A stretch of 64,000 bases of DNA from Trachipleistophora hominis. Its lineage: Eukaryota > Microsporidia > Pleistophoridae. The notes under the pieces are model-generated. The model was not told the origin of the DNA. It saw only the letters and a program-made list of their open reading frames with translations, and did no database searches. Of this stretch, positions 1 through 11,539 are shown in pieces; the first letter of the stretch is position 1, and each line of letters begins with the position of its first letter. The position numbers were made by a program, and so were the translations under genes. The stretch lies in contig JH993845.1 in NCBI GenBank assembly GCA_000316135.1, forward strand, positions 89,616 to 153,615, read 5' to 3'.

Positions 1-272
1 TTTTTGACTAGATCATTCAATTTATACAAAATAAATGCTTCTAGTCTTTCAAGTTTGTTTATTATAAGTATAAAGGTGTTGTTCAGGTGATCGTCAATCT
101 CTGTGATCTTGTTACCATACTTTTTTGCAAGTAGATTTGTATAGCGGTTGATTGGCAGCGGTTTTACTGATATGAATAATGTTCCTTTGCGTTGTGATTC
201 TTTTAAAACTATGTTTGTGCGACCACTGCCCTTTTTTCCGGTTATTTCTACTATACCATTATATTTCAGCAT
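1..272 (-). CDS. P-loop ATPase, RecA/Rad51-paralogue-like (partial, runs off left edge)
   Basis: The frame is open from an ATG at 272 to the window edge, giving the first 90 residues. It reads a short beta-strand, then a Walker-A-like loop GKKGSGRT (about residues 12-19), then a helix. A second strand and an 'LIINKLERLEAF' segment follow near residues 71-82. This layout matches the start of the RecA/Rad51 ATPase core, where the P-loop binds ATP during strand-exchange or recombination-mediator work. The loop Lys is Arg here, as happens in some degenerate Rad51 paralogues. The frame is also open upstream of the ATG, so a longer N-terminus is possible. The Rad51-paralogue assignment is inference; another P-loop NTPase is possible. 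Confidence 0.45.
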   Translation of the reverse strand, partial: MLKYNGIVEITGKKGSGRTNIVLKESQRKGTLFISVKPLPINRYTNLLAKKYGNKITEIDDHLNNTFILIINKLERLEAFILYKLNDLVK

Positions 273-1982
273 CTTTGATTCAAGGACTGGCCGATTGGTT
301 AACGAAAAATATTTTTGTGATGGGGCCGAGGGAAATAGTTGGCAGGTTAGATGGTAACTGATGTATGGCACTATTCACGTGTAAAGAAATATAAAAGTGA
401 TATAAGCAACATAATTTAGCTTTTTTATACAGAATGTGATAAGTGAGCCGTATTTTTGCTTCCATTAAATAAAATATGATTTTTCGGTATTTTTAATTAC
501 AAAATCTGAGAATTTATTTATTTCACATTCACAGTCACTCGTTACAAGAAATAATCGATTAATCGCAAATAATGAAAAAACTTAAAATTAATTTTTGAAA
601 ACACGTTCAATTAATCCTCGTACATCTAAAAAACTCTCTTAGCCACCAATGCTCACTATGGCTTCGTATAACCTTTGATTCACGGAAGGAAAACAAATTA
701 AAATTTCATTATTTATCGTGAACATGAGATCAGATGTACCGATATAATTATGATACAAAGAAACACTTGTAATTTTATAATATCAGATTTTGTCCAATAT
801 TCTTCTTTAGAACACAGCCTGTTATTCAAAACTATTCCTACGTATTCACGTGTGTGTTTTCAATGATACGTAAGACTAAAAAACGGAGCTTAACAAATTT
901 GAAAACGAATTAATAAATCTAACACTATAACTCATAATAGTTCCTACACATAAAACAAAATCACCGATTTCTGAAGATCGGCTTAACACTATACCACGCT
1001 AAAATTATTACTGATATCCTCAGTGTTACACGGAAACGATATTATTTACAGGATATTTTTATTTTTGTTCTCACTTGACAGTTTTAAGTGTAATGTTTTG
1101 ATTTTGCGAATCAAAGAATGACCAGACCAGCATAGGTGCTAAAATACTATGAAAAACATATTGAGTGGTGTTTTATGGTATTAATATCAAAGTAATTCAA
1201 TAGCTTTCAAAAAATCTTGTTATTACTAAGGATAGCAGGGTTGTAATGCTTGATGTGTACATCAACAGCTCTTTTCACCATAAATAAAGGAGATTATTTG
1301 CGTTTCTGTTGGATGACGAATAGTATTGGTGGTATAAATTAAAAATAAGAAGGATGGTATGAAAAATGACAACTATTCAATTTGATTAAAGTTATTTTGA
1401 ATCGTTCAATAAATCAATTATGAACGGTTGAACTCGTCTATTGTTTGTCGACGGATTCGTTTACACAAATGAGTGATTTTCTGGTAAGAATATTTAATTC
1501 GTAGAGCCATGCACATTTTTGCTGCATGGTGTTGTAAACTACCAATACATTTTTGAAATCACGGTAGTCGTTCAACAGATATTAGAGAGAAATGTAGGAA
1601 ACTGCTATTTCAAGAAGGATTTACTCGTATTAAAAAATTAAAAGCGTTTCTGTGTGCAATAAATGTATACATGGCAGATAACATTGCAAAATGACTGATA
1701 TAAATTTATTAAAGCGCACTTAAATAACTTATTTATGTCTTTTTATTCAGCGACATTTTTTTTCCAATACGGGAAATTTTCCCTTACGAACATCCAGATA
1801 TTATTAAACAACTTGTTTGTTTGCTTTGATATTATAAAACAGAATTAATGTGTTCATACATGTTATAACATGTAACACATCGATCGATTCATGGTTATAA
1901 TGACTTTGGCAGTAACATTTTAATGATTGTCATTTATATAAACTATTTTATCATTTGCAATTAAAACACCCAGGAACAACAA
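273..1982. other. Intergenic, AT-rich
   Basis: No credible coding frame is visible. A degraded copy of the dispersed hairpin repeat lies near 600-690. The final 20 bases hold the C-rich start-proximal motif of the glutaredoxin gene. Confidence 0.6.
600..690 (+). repeat. Dispersed intergenic repeat family 1, degraded copy
   Basis: The stretch shares the order of blocks seen in better copies: an ATTAATC-type block, an ACTCTCTTAG block in place of ACACTCTTCT, a CCACCAATG / ACTATGGC block, then CTTTGATTCACGGAA in place of CTTTGGTTCATGGAA. It is the weakest member listed, and the pattern was read by eye. Confidence 0.4.
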
Positions 1983-2264
1983 ATGGCTGAAATTCTCAAA
2001 ACTGATATTTTTCCGAGAATCAACGAGCTCAAAGAAAAGAAGCGAAACATTCTCATTGGTTTCAAGGAATGTCCCTATTGTGTTCGTGCAGAGGAGATTT
2101 TAAACACAAAGAATATCGAATTTGATTACATTTACAGGGCGAGAGAGGAGGAGCTCGAGGAAGAGATAAAAAAATGTTATGGTCATGAAACGTACCCGAT
2201 GATCTTTATCAATGGCGAATTTGTAGGTGGATGTGCCGAATTGAAGGAAAAATACCGTTGTTAG
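1983..2264 (+). CDS. Glutaredoxin (dithiol, CPYC)
   Basis: A small thiol oxidoreductase that reduces protein disulfides or mixed disulfides using glutathione, normally in the cytosol. The 93-residue product carries the class-defining CPYC active site (Cys30, Cys33). It also has the cis-proline region TYPMIF (70-75), equivalent to the usual TVP, and the glutathione-binding GGCAEL (82-87), equivalent to GG-x-DL. Length is near the short end for the family, and the protein ends soon after the GG loop with a terminal Cys93. The ATG is preceded by CCC at 1969-1971, as for other conserved genes here. An AATAAA follows the stop closely. The glutaredoxin call is firm; the specific paralogue (Grx1/Grx2-like) is inference. 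Confidence 0.93.
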   Translation: MAEILKTDIFPRINELKEKKRNILIGFKECPYCVRAEEILNTKNIEFDYIYRAREEELEEEIKKCYGHETYPMIFINGEFVGGCAELKEKYRC

Positions 2265-4606
2265 GTGTGAGATGCAATAAATATGTACCATCGTAAAAGA
2301 CGATAAAGGCTGAACAAAAGGCTTATCTGCTAGGAGTAATCAATTGTTAAGTTGAATATTCTGCGTTTATTTATTCCGAAAATCCGCATTCTGTGCATAC
2401 ATCCATTTCATAATATCCCTTATTCTTTTAGTTACTAAACTGGCTGTACTATTCCTTTTGGAAAATGGAAGGTTAAAATTAGTGTGGTTTTGGTTTATAA
2501 TTTCCCTAACCATCCCAAATTCATTCATTTTTATTCATTTCTTGCTGATCAATATCTTTCGATAGGGCTAATAAAATTAATTTTTCGCCGGCATCCAACA
2601 ATTAATATAAACATCGATCACAAATGATTACTGAATGAATTTCGGATGATGGGAATGGAATTATAATAAATAACTTTCTATCTACTGTCAAAAATCAAAA
2701 TAACATCGTTTGTTTTCTTTCCGAACTGACAAGTAGCTTGCGAGTTGTCTTTTTATTGATATTGATGATGATTTAATTATTGGATAATGTTATTTTTCCT
2801 GTATAACACTATCAACATCGTTAAGCTTTAATTATTTATACATTTCTTTGCTCGTGTAAAATATTGTTTATATCTGATTTAATTACACGATCGTGTACAT
2901 CATTAACATTAAAATTTTCCGCATCATAAATGAAGTAACTCAACAAACTATCAATAAAGAAGTAAACATGCAAATTTAAAAGTAAAATTGTTTCATGTTT
3001 CCATATTATCATTTATAATGCAAGTGGACTGAGATTATAATTCGCTACTTCTGGCCAAGTATTTGTCTGATCAGCTCTACACGAGTCGTTCGATATTTTT
3101 TTCTCAATAACCATTTTAGTGGTTACGAATAGTATGGAATGAATGCGTTTTAAACAATGAAACTGTTCATTCAACGTGTATTTATAGAATGTAAAACACA
3201 TACCTGAATCTGCTTCATTTGTTATGGCTTGCAGTTTCATAAACTGCTAGTACGGAGTAATACCCTTTACAACCAATAGATAGCGCATGGTTGGTTAATG
3301 ACAATGAATACACACGGTGATAGGCTAGGATAGGAATAAAACCAAAAATAAAACAATTTCTCAATATGACATAACATGGCGTAAAAGTGTGGAATAAAAC
3401 AATTTTATAAATTTAAATAACGTAGGTAACCAAATTTAAAACATTGAACCACTAATAATTATAGAATGTGTGTCACATTTTTTGTGGGAGCAAAACTTAT
3501 TAAAGGAGTGATGTTGTATAACAAATAATTATTATTAGGAGATACCAACAGTTATAAGGTGTTCTTAACCCCTTTATAACCAACTGTTATCTACTATAGA
3601 ACAGTACATATCATTCTAAGGTGACAGACTCATTCATGAGTTGAAAAGCTGTAAAATACGGGAATAATCATTTAATAAGAAATGCTATACATCTTGCTTA
3701 TCAGTGTGTGAATATAAAAGAGTAAATGAAAATTATTAAAGTAGAAAACATGTTTCTAATTTATTAATTACTCTTTTTAAGACCATTCAATGACGTAAAG
3801 ATAGAAATATTAATTTAAAAATTATATGATATTCAATGATACAGATAAATTAATGATTTATACACAATTTTTCTAAAATGAGAAATTATTCACTATCTTA
3901 AGCTCATATTTCCAAATTTACATATAATACAGTAATGTGTTAATGTTATAATTAATTGTCTAATTTTCATGACGTAGTAGCGTTTTACACGTATAATAAC
4001 CTGTATAGTATTATTATATATGGCAATGAGTCCTATTTGGCAAAAAGCGCGGTACTGAGGAGTAAAAAATTAAATTTTAATTTTATCATATATAATTTTA
4101 TCATATATGTCAAATATGTAATCAGATAAAAAGATATGCACAGAAAATCTCCATTTTGATACCACATATTCAAACCAACACATATGAATCGTTTTTGTTA
4201 TCTCGAATCCAGATAGGTCATTTTCAATCACTAACAAATAGCATCACAAGAACATTTTTTACTCGTTTTAGTTCATTCATAAGAACAAAAGATTTATTAA
4301 TTAATTTATTGCAATGATTTGATTGATAACCACAGAAATTTGTTATAGAATGCAATGTAATTCGTATTACAAAGATTAGAAACGTATTATATGGTAATAT
4401 GGGCGGGCTCATTAATATGTATATTAAAGACTAATTATCTATAAAAATGGAGAATTTTCAATGACACAAAAAACTTAACTAACTGATGCAGCAACCAGGA
4501 AACATTCGCATCTTGCGTCGTGGTTGATCCTTTTTTGATATCAAGCAAAAAGGAGTGCGGAATTTTTTAGGTTAATAAAATAAAAGTAGAAAAAGGGTGC
4601 TACCTT
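2265..4606. other. Intergenic, AT-rich
   Basis: No coding frame with family features or a C-rich start motif was found. The only longer open frame (3013-3240, minus, 75 codons) has no recognisable features. A GGG at 4595-4597 and TACC at 4601-4604 lie just before the MscS gene. Confidence 0.55.
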
Positions 4607-6334
4607 ATGAACGCGCTCGATCCAAAAAATCAAGAGCAGATCGAAACTCTTTTGGATGAACAAATATTTACCAAGATTGAGTTCCAAGAAAAAATCAATG
4701 ACACGATCGGCAAGGTCGTGTTCTACTTCTTTGCAGGTCTTGTTCTTCTTGGACTCAGCCTGGTGCCGTATTACTCACTTCCTTACTACATGAACCAACA
4801 AATCATCAGGCTTGTTCTTTACGTGTCGTTCTACATATGTTGGTGTGTTGCCTCGTTCTTCATTGCCGAGTCGATTGTCAGGCTCATGCGTTTAAAGGCG
4901 TTCAATCTATTCTACCAGAGCAAATTTATTATTTTTCTTTTCAAAAAACAACATTTCAGGATGCGTGTCATTTTCACGTTCATAATTTTCAGCTCACTGA
5001 ACTTTCTGTTCCACAGGTTCATGGGCCTCGAGTCGGTTGAGGAAAAATACGCAAGTTTTAACCATTTGCTTACGAAAATAACGGTCACGCTCGGTCTGAC
5101 ACTGTTTTGTCTTTTCATATCGGGTACAATCGTTGATTATCTTGATTTTTACTCCTATCAAATGAATTACAAGAATAGGGTAAAACACAACAGGGAGGTA
5201 CTGAAACACATCCAGAAGATAAACCGTGCATTGCCCAAAGAGATCACTAACTTAGGACGCTACGCAGCACAGCTCTTTGATACTATCATGCATATGAGCC
5301 GTTCATACAACTTCGATAGCGGTGCGGAAAGCAACGCCTACAGCGAAGTGAGCAAAAAGGAGGAGCTGAATGCTGAAAACGAAAATGTAAAAACAGCCAT
5401 TCACGAGGCAGAAAATCATGAGAATAAGTCAGCAGAGGAGGAGAATCCTGAGTATGAAGATAAACCAAAGAATCCTGGGAAGGAAAAGATCGAAAGACGA
5501 GAAGCGAAGAAAAAGAAAAACAACAGAAATTATTTGGTGAGAGAGGACTTTGATCGTTTATTCAACGAGCCTGAGATTTTTTCGCTTTTCGATTTTGACC
5601 GAAACAATCAAGTCACACGCCATGAGTTCATAAAACGTTATCTTGCGTTGTTCGAAGAAAGAGAGCGCCTGAAACGTGCGCTTGAACAGAACAGCAACAA
5701 CATGGTGAAGATCAACATTTTGATCTCATCTCTGTTTGTGCCATTCATCGTTTTCATCCTGCTTGTGTTCACAGGCCATCTTCCATCATTCCAAAACTCC
5801 TTCACAATGGCCGGCCTAGTTATATTTCCATTTACGTTTGCGTTCAAATCTCTTGTTGAAGAAATTTTCTCGTCGGTAATATTCGTGTTCTTCATCAAGC
5901 CATTTGATTACGGCGATATTTTCTTTGTGGAAGGCAAGCGATACGAAGTGCTGAGCATCGGTATACTGTACACAGATTTTCTTCTTGATGACAAGTTCAT
6001 TACGTTAAAAAACAACTTTTTTAACGCTGCGCAGATCTTTAACTTGAGAAAATCAGATTTTATTTCCACCGTTTACACGTTCAAATTTGACTACAAATCG
6101 TTTAAGGAGAATGAACGAGAGTTTACAAAGAAATTGGATGAGTATTTTAATGATACGCCCTCTAATTCATACAAAATTGGTAATTATAGTGTAGAGAGAA
6201 CCACGATTTCGGTTACATTGGAGGTGAAGAACGTTATTCCTTACCAAGAGATTGATACACTTGAGGAACGGAACGACGAATTTGTGCTTTTTGTTAATAA
6301 TCTGATTGAAGAACTGAATATTACTCAGATGTAA
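4607..6334 (+). CDS. EF-hand MscS-type mechanosensitive ion channel
   Basis: Likely a tension-gated channel of the eukaryotic Msy1/Msy2 type, which in fission yeast sits in the ER and shapes calcium responses to osmotic shock. The 575 residues show about four N-terminal membrane segments (roughly 35-57, 64-90, 117-137, 153-178). A highly charged Glu/Lys-rich linker follows (about 240-306). Next comes one canonical EF-hand loop, DFDRNNQVTRHE (329-340, Asp, Asp, Asn and Glu in ligand positions). Two more membrane segments (about 370-390 and 398-430) are followed by the MscS beta domain, with KPFDYGDIFFVEG at 431-443. The EF-hand before the pore helix is diagnostic of the eukaryotic branch. It separates this protein from the bacterial-type MscS proteins also known in microsporidia. 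The start is the first ATG after an in-frame stop region. Confidence 0.9.
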   Translation: MNALDPKNQEQIETLLDEQIFTKIEFQEKINDTIGKVVFYFFAGLVLLGLSLVPYYSLPYYMNQQIIRLVLYVSFYICWCVASFFIAESIVRLMRLKAFNLFYQSKFIIFLFKKQHFRMRVIFTFIIFSSLNFLFHRFMGLESVEEKYASFNHLLTKITVTLGLTLFCLFISGTIVDYLDFYSYQMNYKNRVKHNREVLKHIQKINRALPKEITNLGRYAAQLFDTIMHMSRSYNFDSGAESNAYSEVSKKEELNAENENVKTAIHEAENHENKSAEEENPEYEDKPKNPGKEKIERREAKKKKNNRNYLVREDFDRLFNEPEIFSLFDFDRNNQVTRHEFIKRYLALFEERERLKRALEQNSNNMVKINILISSLFVPFIVFILLVFTGHLPSFQNSFTMAGLVIFPFTFAFKSLVEEIFSSVIFVFFIKPFDYGDIFFVEGKRYEVLSIGILYTDFLLDDKFITLKNNFFNAAQIFNLRKSDFISTVYTFKFDYKSFKENEREFTKKLDEYFNDTPSNSYKIGNYSVERTTISVTLEVKNVIPYQEIDTLEERNDEFVLFVNNLIEELNITQM

Positions 6335-7119
6335 GGTAGCGTTGAGGAAAGAGACTTGTATAGTAGGAAGGAGATATTTTGATTAAATGACTAATCAACT
6401 AAATTTTATTACACGACGTTATTATTTCGTGTTTTTTGTTCTAACTGAGATGTTAGTATTACTGGTTAGCTATTAATACATGTGCAGCGATCATCGGGCT
6501 GTGGTTATGTCTACTTAAAAAGATGTTGTAACATTTATCATTAGAATTGATATCATTATTCTCTGAGAGCCGTCTAGTGATGTTTGACGTGGATAATCAT
6601 TACTGATACTCCTGTGAGTATAAACTATTCATCCTTTTCTTAGAAATACACTTCCTAGTTTGCCTTCGTAAGCGGGTATTGAGCAGCTGTTTCTTTTTAA
6701 TAAAACTCAGTTTAATTATTACCTCGCACAACAACATTCAACCTTTTGTTACTACAAATCATCTGTTTCTTTAGTTTCTATTCTCGTCTATTGTTTCTGT
6801 TAGCCCGTTTTTACTTGTTCAAAGGTATGAAGTGATATGAAGCAGGATTCTGGCCAAACATCACTAAATTGTTAACACGTGGCAAATATATTTATATAGG
6901 AAACGTTTATAAATTAAACTATTTATCTACGAGCTTTGTTTTGTTCTGCCGCGCATCCCAATAGATAATACTTCTGTTCATCTTTAAATAGACCTCGTGC
7001 ATTTTTCTAACAAAGACAGAACAGTTCTTTGTTCTGCAGCATTAATTTTAGTACAACCCGTGATAATAACATATTTTTTAAGAAATTAAAGAGATCACCT
7101 GTTTTTAGATGTTCATAAT

Positions 7120-7223
7120 AAAAGGGCCGATGGCCGTGGTTGGCCCAGCGGATCAGTGGAGTGTGTTGAGTTGGGTGAAATGTATGAAGGTGATGATTAA
7201 ATTAATTTTTAGTTGAAAAAACC
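7120..7223 (-). repeat. Dispersed intergenic repeat family 1
   Basis: Read on the minus strand it gives, in order, AATTTAATCATC, a CATACA block, AACACACTC, GATCCGCTGGGCC and an ACGGCCATCGGCCC tail. The same order occurs at 8571-8690 and 22873-23110. Confidence 0.65.
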
Positions 7224-8570
7224 TGTTTTTAATGAAGTAACGTTATATTTATTTAAAGTTAGGTTGCACAAGTTATCTCTATTTTATACACAGGAATGAT
7301 ACTTTTATACAATATTTACACTCTACCACGCTAATATAACATATTTTAGTAGTTTAATTATGGTTAGCATCGTTAAGAGTGCGTCAAAGATGGTAAGGTT
7401 TGTACTTACTGAAGTATGTTTTTAGAAATTGATGAAGTTTAGGTCTTGGTGTTCGAAATCATTAGGTAAAACAACATAGGAATTTGATTCTTGGATACAT
7501 TTAGTTATTTCTTAACATTCTGTATTTACACAATGTTTTATGAACTGTTAACTCGTCAACGTAGCAAAAACGTGGTTAGTTATTGAATTAAGAAGCATTA
7601 CTTTCATATATAAGAGAATATTTGCATTTTTATGGTAGTTGAATTATTGTTTGACATCATTTTATAAATCGCAACCGTAATCTTTATTTAGCTTGGTCTG
7701 ACGTGTTTTACTTTTAGAACATGCTAAAAGATACAACAATTAATCTTTCTTCTATTAAAATAATTCGATAAACTTTGTTATTTGGTACATCGTTCTTCTG
7801 CAATGAGCTAGACTTTCGTTTTGATATATTTATTATTGATTTGTGCCATAATGATCATGTTTCTTTAGTAGTAGTGATATGCCGTTCATTCCTCGACTAT
7901 AGTATACGAATAAACATTACTATTCTGTCATACAATACACTTTGAATCTTTCATTATAAGTTTCAAGCTTGTTCATGATCACATACAACCTTTAATGTAA
8001 TGTTTCTATGGTATATACCATAACAATCCAACATATAACACATTTTTGTAGTTTAAAACACGTATAAAACTATTTTTCATCCACACAGGTTTACTGTAGG
8101 CAATTTAGACATTTTTTACTATTAATAGACATTAATTGGAGGGTTATCTCCGACCTGTTCTATCAGATAAAAATTATTGTATTCTGATGAGTTCTCGTTA
8201 TACTGTAAGTACGTTACATAACGTATCGTCTAAAATTGATATTCTGCTGCAAACCAATTCAAATAACCAAGTATACTTTTAAAAGAATATTATTCATAAG
8301 TTGTATATACCGTACTACTGTAAAAATATCAGGCTCTGCCAAACCGTACTAAAAAATAATGAGCTAACGCAAAGACCCGCATTCGTGTACGATGCAAAAG
8401 AGTTACAGATATAAAGTTTTGTATGTTTCAGCCTAAAAGTATGCGTGTATTTAAAATAAGATTGAATGTCTGTCACCAACCATCGTCAAGCACTATAAAC
8501 TGAATTCTCTCATTTTTTAACCTTTTTTTATCGCAAAAATAGCACGATAGAAAACATCCTCCATTTTTCT

Positions 8571-8690
8571 ACTTAAAGTTAATTTAATTATCATCTTATA
8601 GTATATAATCCGATTAAACACGCTCTTCTTGTCCGCTAGAACCGACCATGGCCACCAAGCCTTCATTTCATAGAAATTATCACCTTATAA
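8571..8690 (+). repeat. Dispersed intergenic repeat family 1
   Basis: Contains TTAATTTAATTATCATC, then AAACACGCTCTTCTTGTCC, GCTAGAACCGACCATGGCC and ACCAAGCC..TTCAT, in the family order. It lies about 70 bases upstream of the TFIIA gene. Confidence 0.7.
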
Positions 8691-8761
8691 CATAAAAACA
8701 CCCTCCATTTAAAACATTTTGTCTCAAAATTCATAAATAAAAAAATAAAAAAGTAACCCCT

Positions 8762-9130
8762 ATGTCGATGTTTTTTGAAATGTCGCGAGTATACCGCGAT
8801 ATTGTAGAGGAAGTTGGAAGGATGCTAGAAAACGAGAGCGATGTTGATCTCAAGAAGATACACGATTTGAAAGTAATGTGGTTGAATAATCTCACTGAGC
8901 GCATAGAAAATCATGGTGATGTTGTGCAGGAACCTATTGTGGAGAGCGCAAGCTGTTCGGACAGTGAGGACGACATAAAGGGGAAGAATACGCAAAATTT
9001 CATGATGTGCCTGTATGATAAGGTTACGAAGAGCAAGTACAAGTGGAGGGTGAATTTTAAGCAAGGATTTCTGAATATTGGAAATTCTGATTATGCATTC
9101 TCGCTTGGTCAGGGTGATCTGGATTGGTAG
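8762..9130 (+). CDS. TOA1: TFIIA large subunit (alpha/beta)
   Basis: Subunit of general transcription factor TFIIA, which stabilises TBP on promoter DNA. The 122-residue product keeps both ends of the family. Residues about 8-48 form the helical dimerisation region (VYRDIVEEVGRML...LKVMWLNNL). Residues about 80-122 form the beta-barrel region, ending in the diagnostic pattern LYDKV..SK.KW......G...I...DYAF..G.GDLDW. A short acidic patch (SCSDSEDD, 64-71) replaces the long linker of other eukaryotes, so the protein is less than half the usual size; such reduction is typical of microsporidia. CCCC lies 2-5 bases before the ATG. In-frame Met3 and Met7 are alternative starts. An AATAAA follows the stop. 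Confidence 0.85.
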   Translation: MSMFFEMSRVYRDIVEEVGRMLENESDVDLKKIHDLKVMWLNNLTERIENHGDVVQEPIVESASCSDSEDDIKGKNTQNFMMCLYDKVTKSKYKWRVNFKQGFLNIGNSDYAFSLGQGDLDW

Positions 9131-9753
9131 TAACGGTTATTATTTATACATTGTAAGACAGAATAAAGGATTCTTCATAAATGGACGTAAGTGATAATAT
9201 TCTTGCTTTTAACAGGGCCCGTATAATTTTTTAATCCGGTGACAATGACGTGCAAGTTTCACACTTGTGTATCCTTTAGAAATATCCCTTTTTCCATGCT
9301 TAGAGATGAGAACGATTTTTTACAAATATAAAGCTTTTGATCGTGCTCTGAAAAAGGACGTCTCAGATTTAAAACAAGTTCTGCGGCGACCGCGGCGCCG
9401 ATTATGTGCCTTCAAACACTCTGTAGCACGTAACACGGCATTTAATGCCAAGTATTGATCGTACTTGTTATGAATGACTGCCACTGTAAGTATTTACTAA
9501 TTAGTAATCCCACCAGAAGAGCGTGTTTGATTAGGTGGTGTGTATAGAGGAGATAATCAAATTAACTTCTAATAAAAAAATCAATAATCCCGATCTTTCC
9601 TGTTAATCGAGAATCTGTGCACTTAATTAAAAGTAATGATGGTAATACCAACAATATTTACGCCGGCAGAAACACGTTCTGTCTAATTTGGGATCGCCAA
9701 AGCACAAACTATTTATTTACCAGGTTTTCAAGTTGAAGCTTTTTCCTATTTGG
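9131..9753. other. Intergenic
   Basis: Holds a minus-orientation copy of repeat family 1 at 9511-9580. A 51-codon frame from an ATG at 9306 has no recognisable features and is not called. Confidence 0.55.
9511..9580 (-). repeat. Dispersed intergenic repeat family 1
   Basis: On the minus strand it reads GAAGTTAATTTGATTATC, CTATACACACC, AATCAAACACGCTCTTCTGG. This closely matches the left half of the copies at 45711 and 47136. Confidence 0.7.
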
Positions 9754-10212
9754 TTATTTTAGAATGAGGAAAAGAGAAATTAAAAAACCAAACAGTGTTA
9801 TAAGCTCTACAGCGCTCAAAGTACATATAAAGATTATATAGAAACCTTCTCTTTTCTCCAATGTCAGATAACTCCTCTTACACACTTCGCCAAATGCCAT
9901 TCCACTAAAATACGCGCTGCATCCGAACATCACACCCGCCCCAAAATGGCACATGCTCTCGTTGACAGTCATTTCCAGAGTAATCCTGTTAGCTATTAAC
10001 GTGCACAGTATAAGTGCGTATACGAATATGGTTGAGCCCATAATAACCGCAATGTACGAATTTGTGGTGACTGATTTTTTATTGGCTAAGGGTATAGCGT
10101 GTATTGATGACTGTGCAATTGCTGAACAGGATGCATACGAGGACATTGCCATTAATACGATGGTGCCCAGCGCAGTTATTAAGTATTTGTGCTCGTTAAG
10201 GTCTATTGGCAT
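9754..10212 (-). CDS. V-type ATPase proteolipid subunit c
   Basis: Membrane ring subunit of the proton-pumping V-ATPase. The 152-residue product has four hydrophobic helices (about 10-32, 52-74, 88-110, 124-150). The third carries the glycine-patterned FGAGVMFGCSAYFSGMAFG (90-108). The proton-carrying acid is Glu136 in VELITLFG, in the position of the essential helix-4 Glu of subunit c. The helix-2 position that is Glu in subunit c'' is Ser60, which argues for c or c'. The frame continues 95 codons upstream to 10497. The internal ATG is preferred because the product then has the family's normal length and a CCCC (10230-10233 on this strand) lies 18 bases upstream. The extension shows no family similarity. 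Confidence 0.85.
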   Translation of the reverse strand: MPIDLNEHKYLITALGTIVLMAMSSYASCSAIAQSSIHAIPLANKKSVTTNSYIAVIMGSTIFVYALILCTLIANRITLEMTVNESMCHFGAGVMFGCSAYFSGMAFGEVCKRSYLTLEKREGFYIIFICTLSAVELITLFGFLISLFLILK

Positions 10213-11349
10213 TTGAAAGAGATTCGTAAGGGGTTGGCGAATATTTTTGTGAATAAACATTTTATTTTTACGCAACAATGAAGTATTGAACTGATTAATG
10301 GTTACCGGGAGAGTGTCTGTGTATGCTATGAGGAAGTAAAAGTAAATAAAGGCTCTTCTAGTTTTTAAAAAGTTGGTTAAACTATAATAGCGCATTAAAT
10401 TGGTGTATACATAAAGCCTATGAAAAAACAACAAATGTTCATGATAAACGTTTGGCCGCACTAATTTTTCTATTATTTCGGTAAAATACTTGCTCAAGGA
10501 AAAAAGTATCTATAAAGTGAAGAAAAGCGCGAAAATACAATTAAAAGATTCTTTTGATAAAAATGCTTAGTATGAAATGCAATCAAAATCACGTAAAACA
10601 AGGTAAGCGTAGTAGTACCTAAAGAAGTGTTATTTTTGTTTATAGTATGGAAACTAAAAATAAATTCAATTTAATCTGATAGTGGAGGAACTAAAAGTTA
10701 TAAAGTATAATTTTTTATAAATTATCATATTATAGTCATGTTTATTACGAAAAAATACTAAGTTAATGTTTTGCTCGGCTAAGTTTCGAATGTTATCTGG
10801 TATCAAATAATATGATTTTTCTGTTATAAATTACTCATAATTTATGTAAATATTACAGGATGTGAAATAAATTTTTAATATTGAGACGGAATTATCGTCC
10901 TTTTTTCAAATGAACGTTTTATTCTTCTATTGTATAAATATTTTATGTTTTATTTTGCGTAAAGGATCCATGTACAAATAGTTAACGAGTATTTACAATA
11001 ATATTTCTGTCTATAATTAAAATATATTTTTAGCATTAAAACAATGCTCTCACGTTTACATTTATATTCCATGGCATTACCATGCTGTTCTATTCAGGTA
11101 ATTATTGTGTTTGTAAAAATTGCCAATTTCAAAAAATATTGATGCTTACAAGCATGGAAATGTTGATTTAAGGAATATTCTATTATAGGAAAGTTTTTAA
11201 AAGAATCACCTTGTGTAAATGCCTAATATCGAACATTTTTTTCTTGACTAAAAGAGTTTTATTTAAAAATCTGGTGACTGATCTTTCATTTTATTATCAT
11301 CAATAGCAACATATCTTTCCTACCTCCTCATTGTCAACAGCAAAAATAA

Positions 11350-11435
11350 TAAATCCCTTTTCTGGCCCGCTAGGGCTTTAACCATAGCCACCCACCTTCG
11401 GTTCATGGAAGTTCTGCACAGCTCACCCAACAAAC
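11350..11435 (+). repeat. Dispersed intergenic repeat family 1
   Basis: Contains TCTGGCCCGCTAGGGCTTT, ACCATAGCCACC and CTTCGGTTCATGGAAG. GCCC and GGGC can pair across GCTA or similar, the same hairpin position as GGTCC/GGACC in the copy at 22873. Confidence 0.7.
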
Positions 11436-11539
11436 ACGTCCTACATGGTCAAAACCTGAGTTTTGTTTGGTGAACCATGGATGTAAGTCGAAGTATGTCG
11501 CATAACGCAACAGGGACTTCAGCAGTATGCTGACAACAT

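Larger units (their letters stand above)
6335..8761. other. Intergenic with dispersed repeats
   Basis: No coding frame is supported. Two copies of repeat family 1 are present, at 7120-7223 (minus orientation) and 8571-8690 (plus). The stretch ends with CCCC at 8757-8760, directly before the TFIIA gene. Confidence 0.6.
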
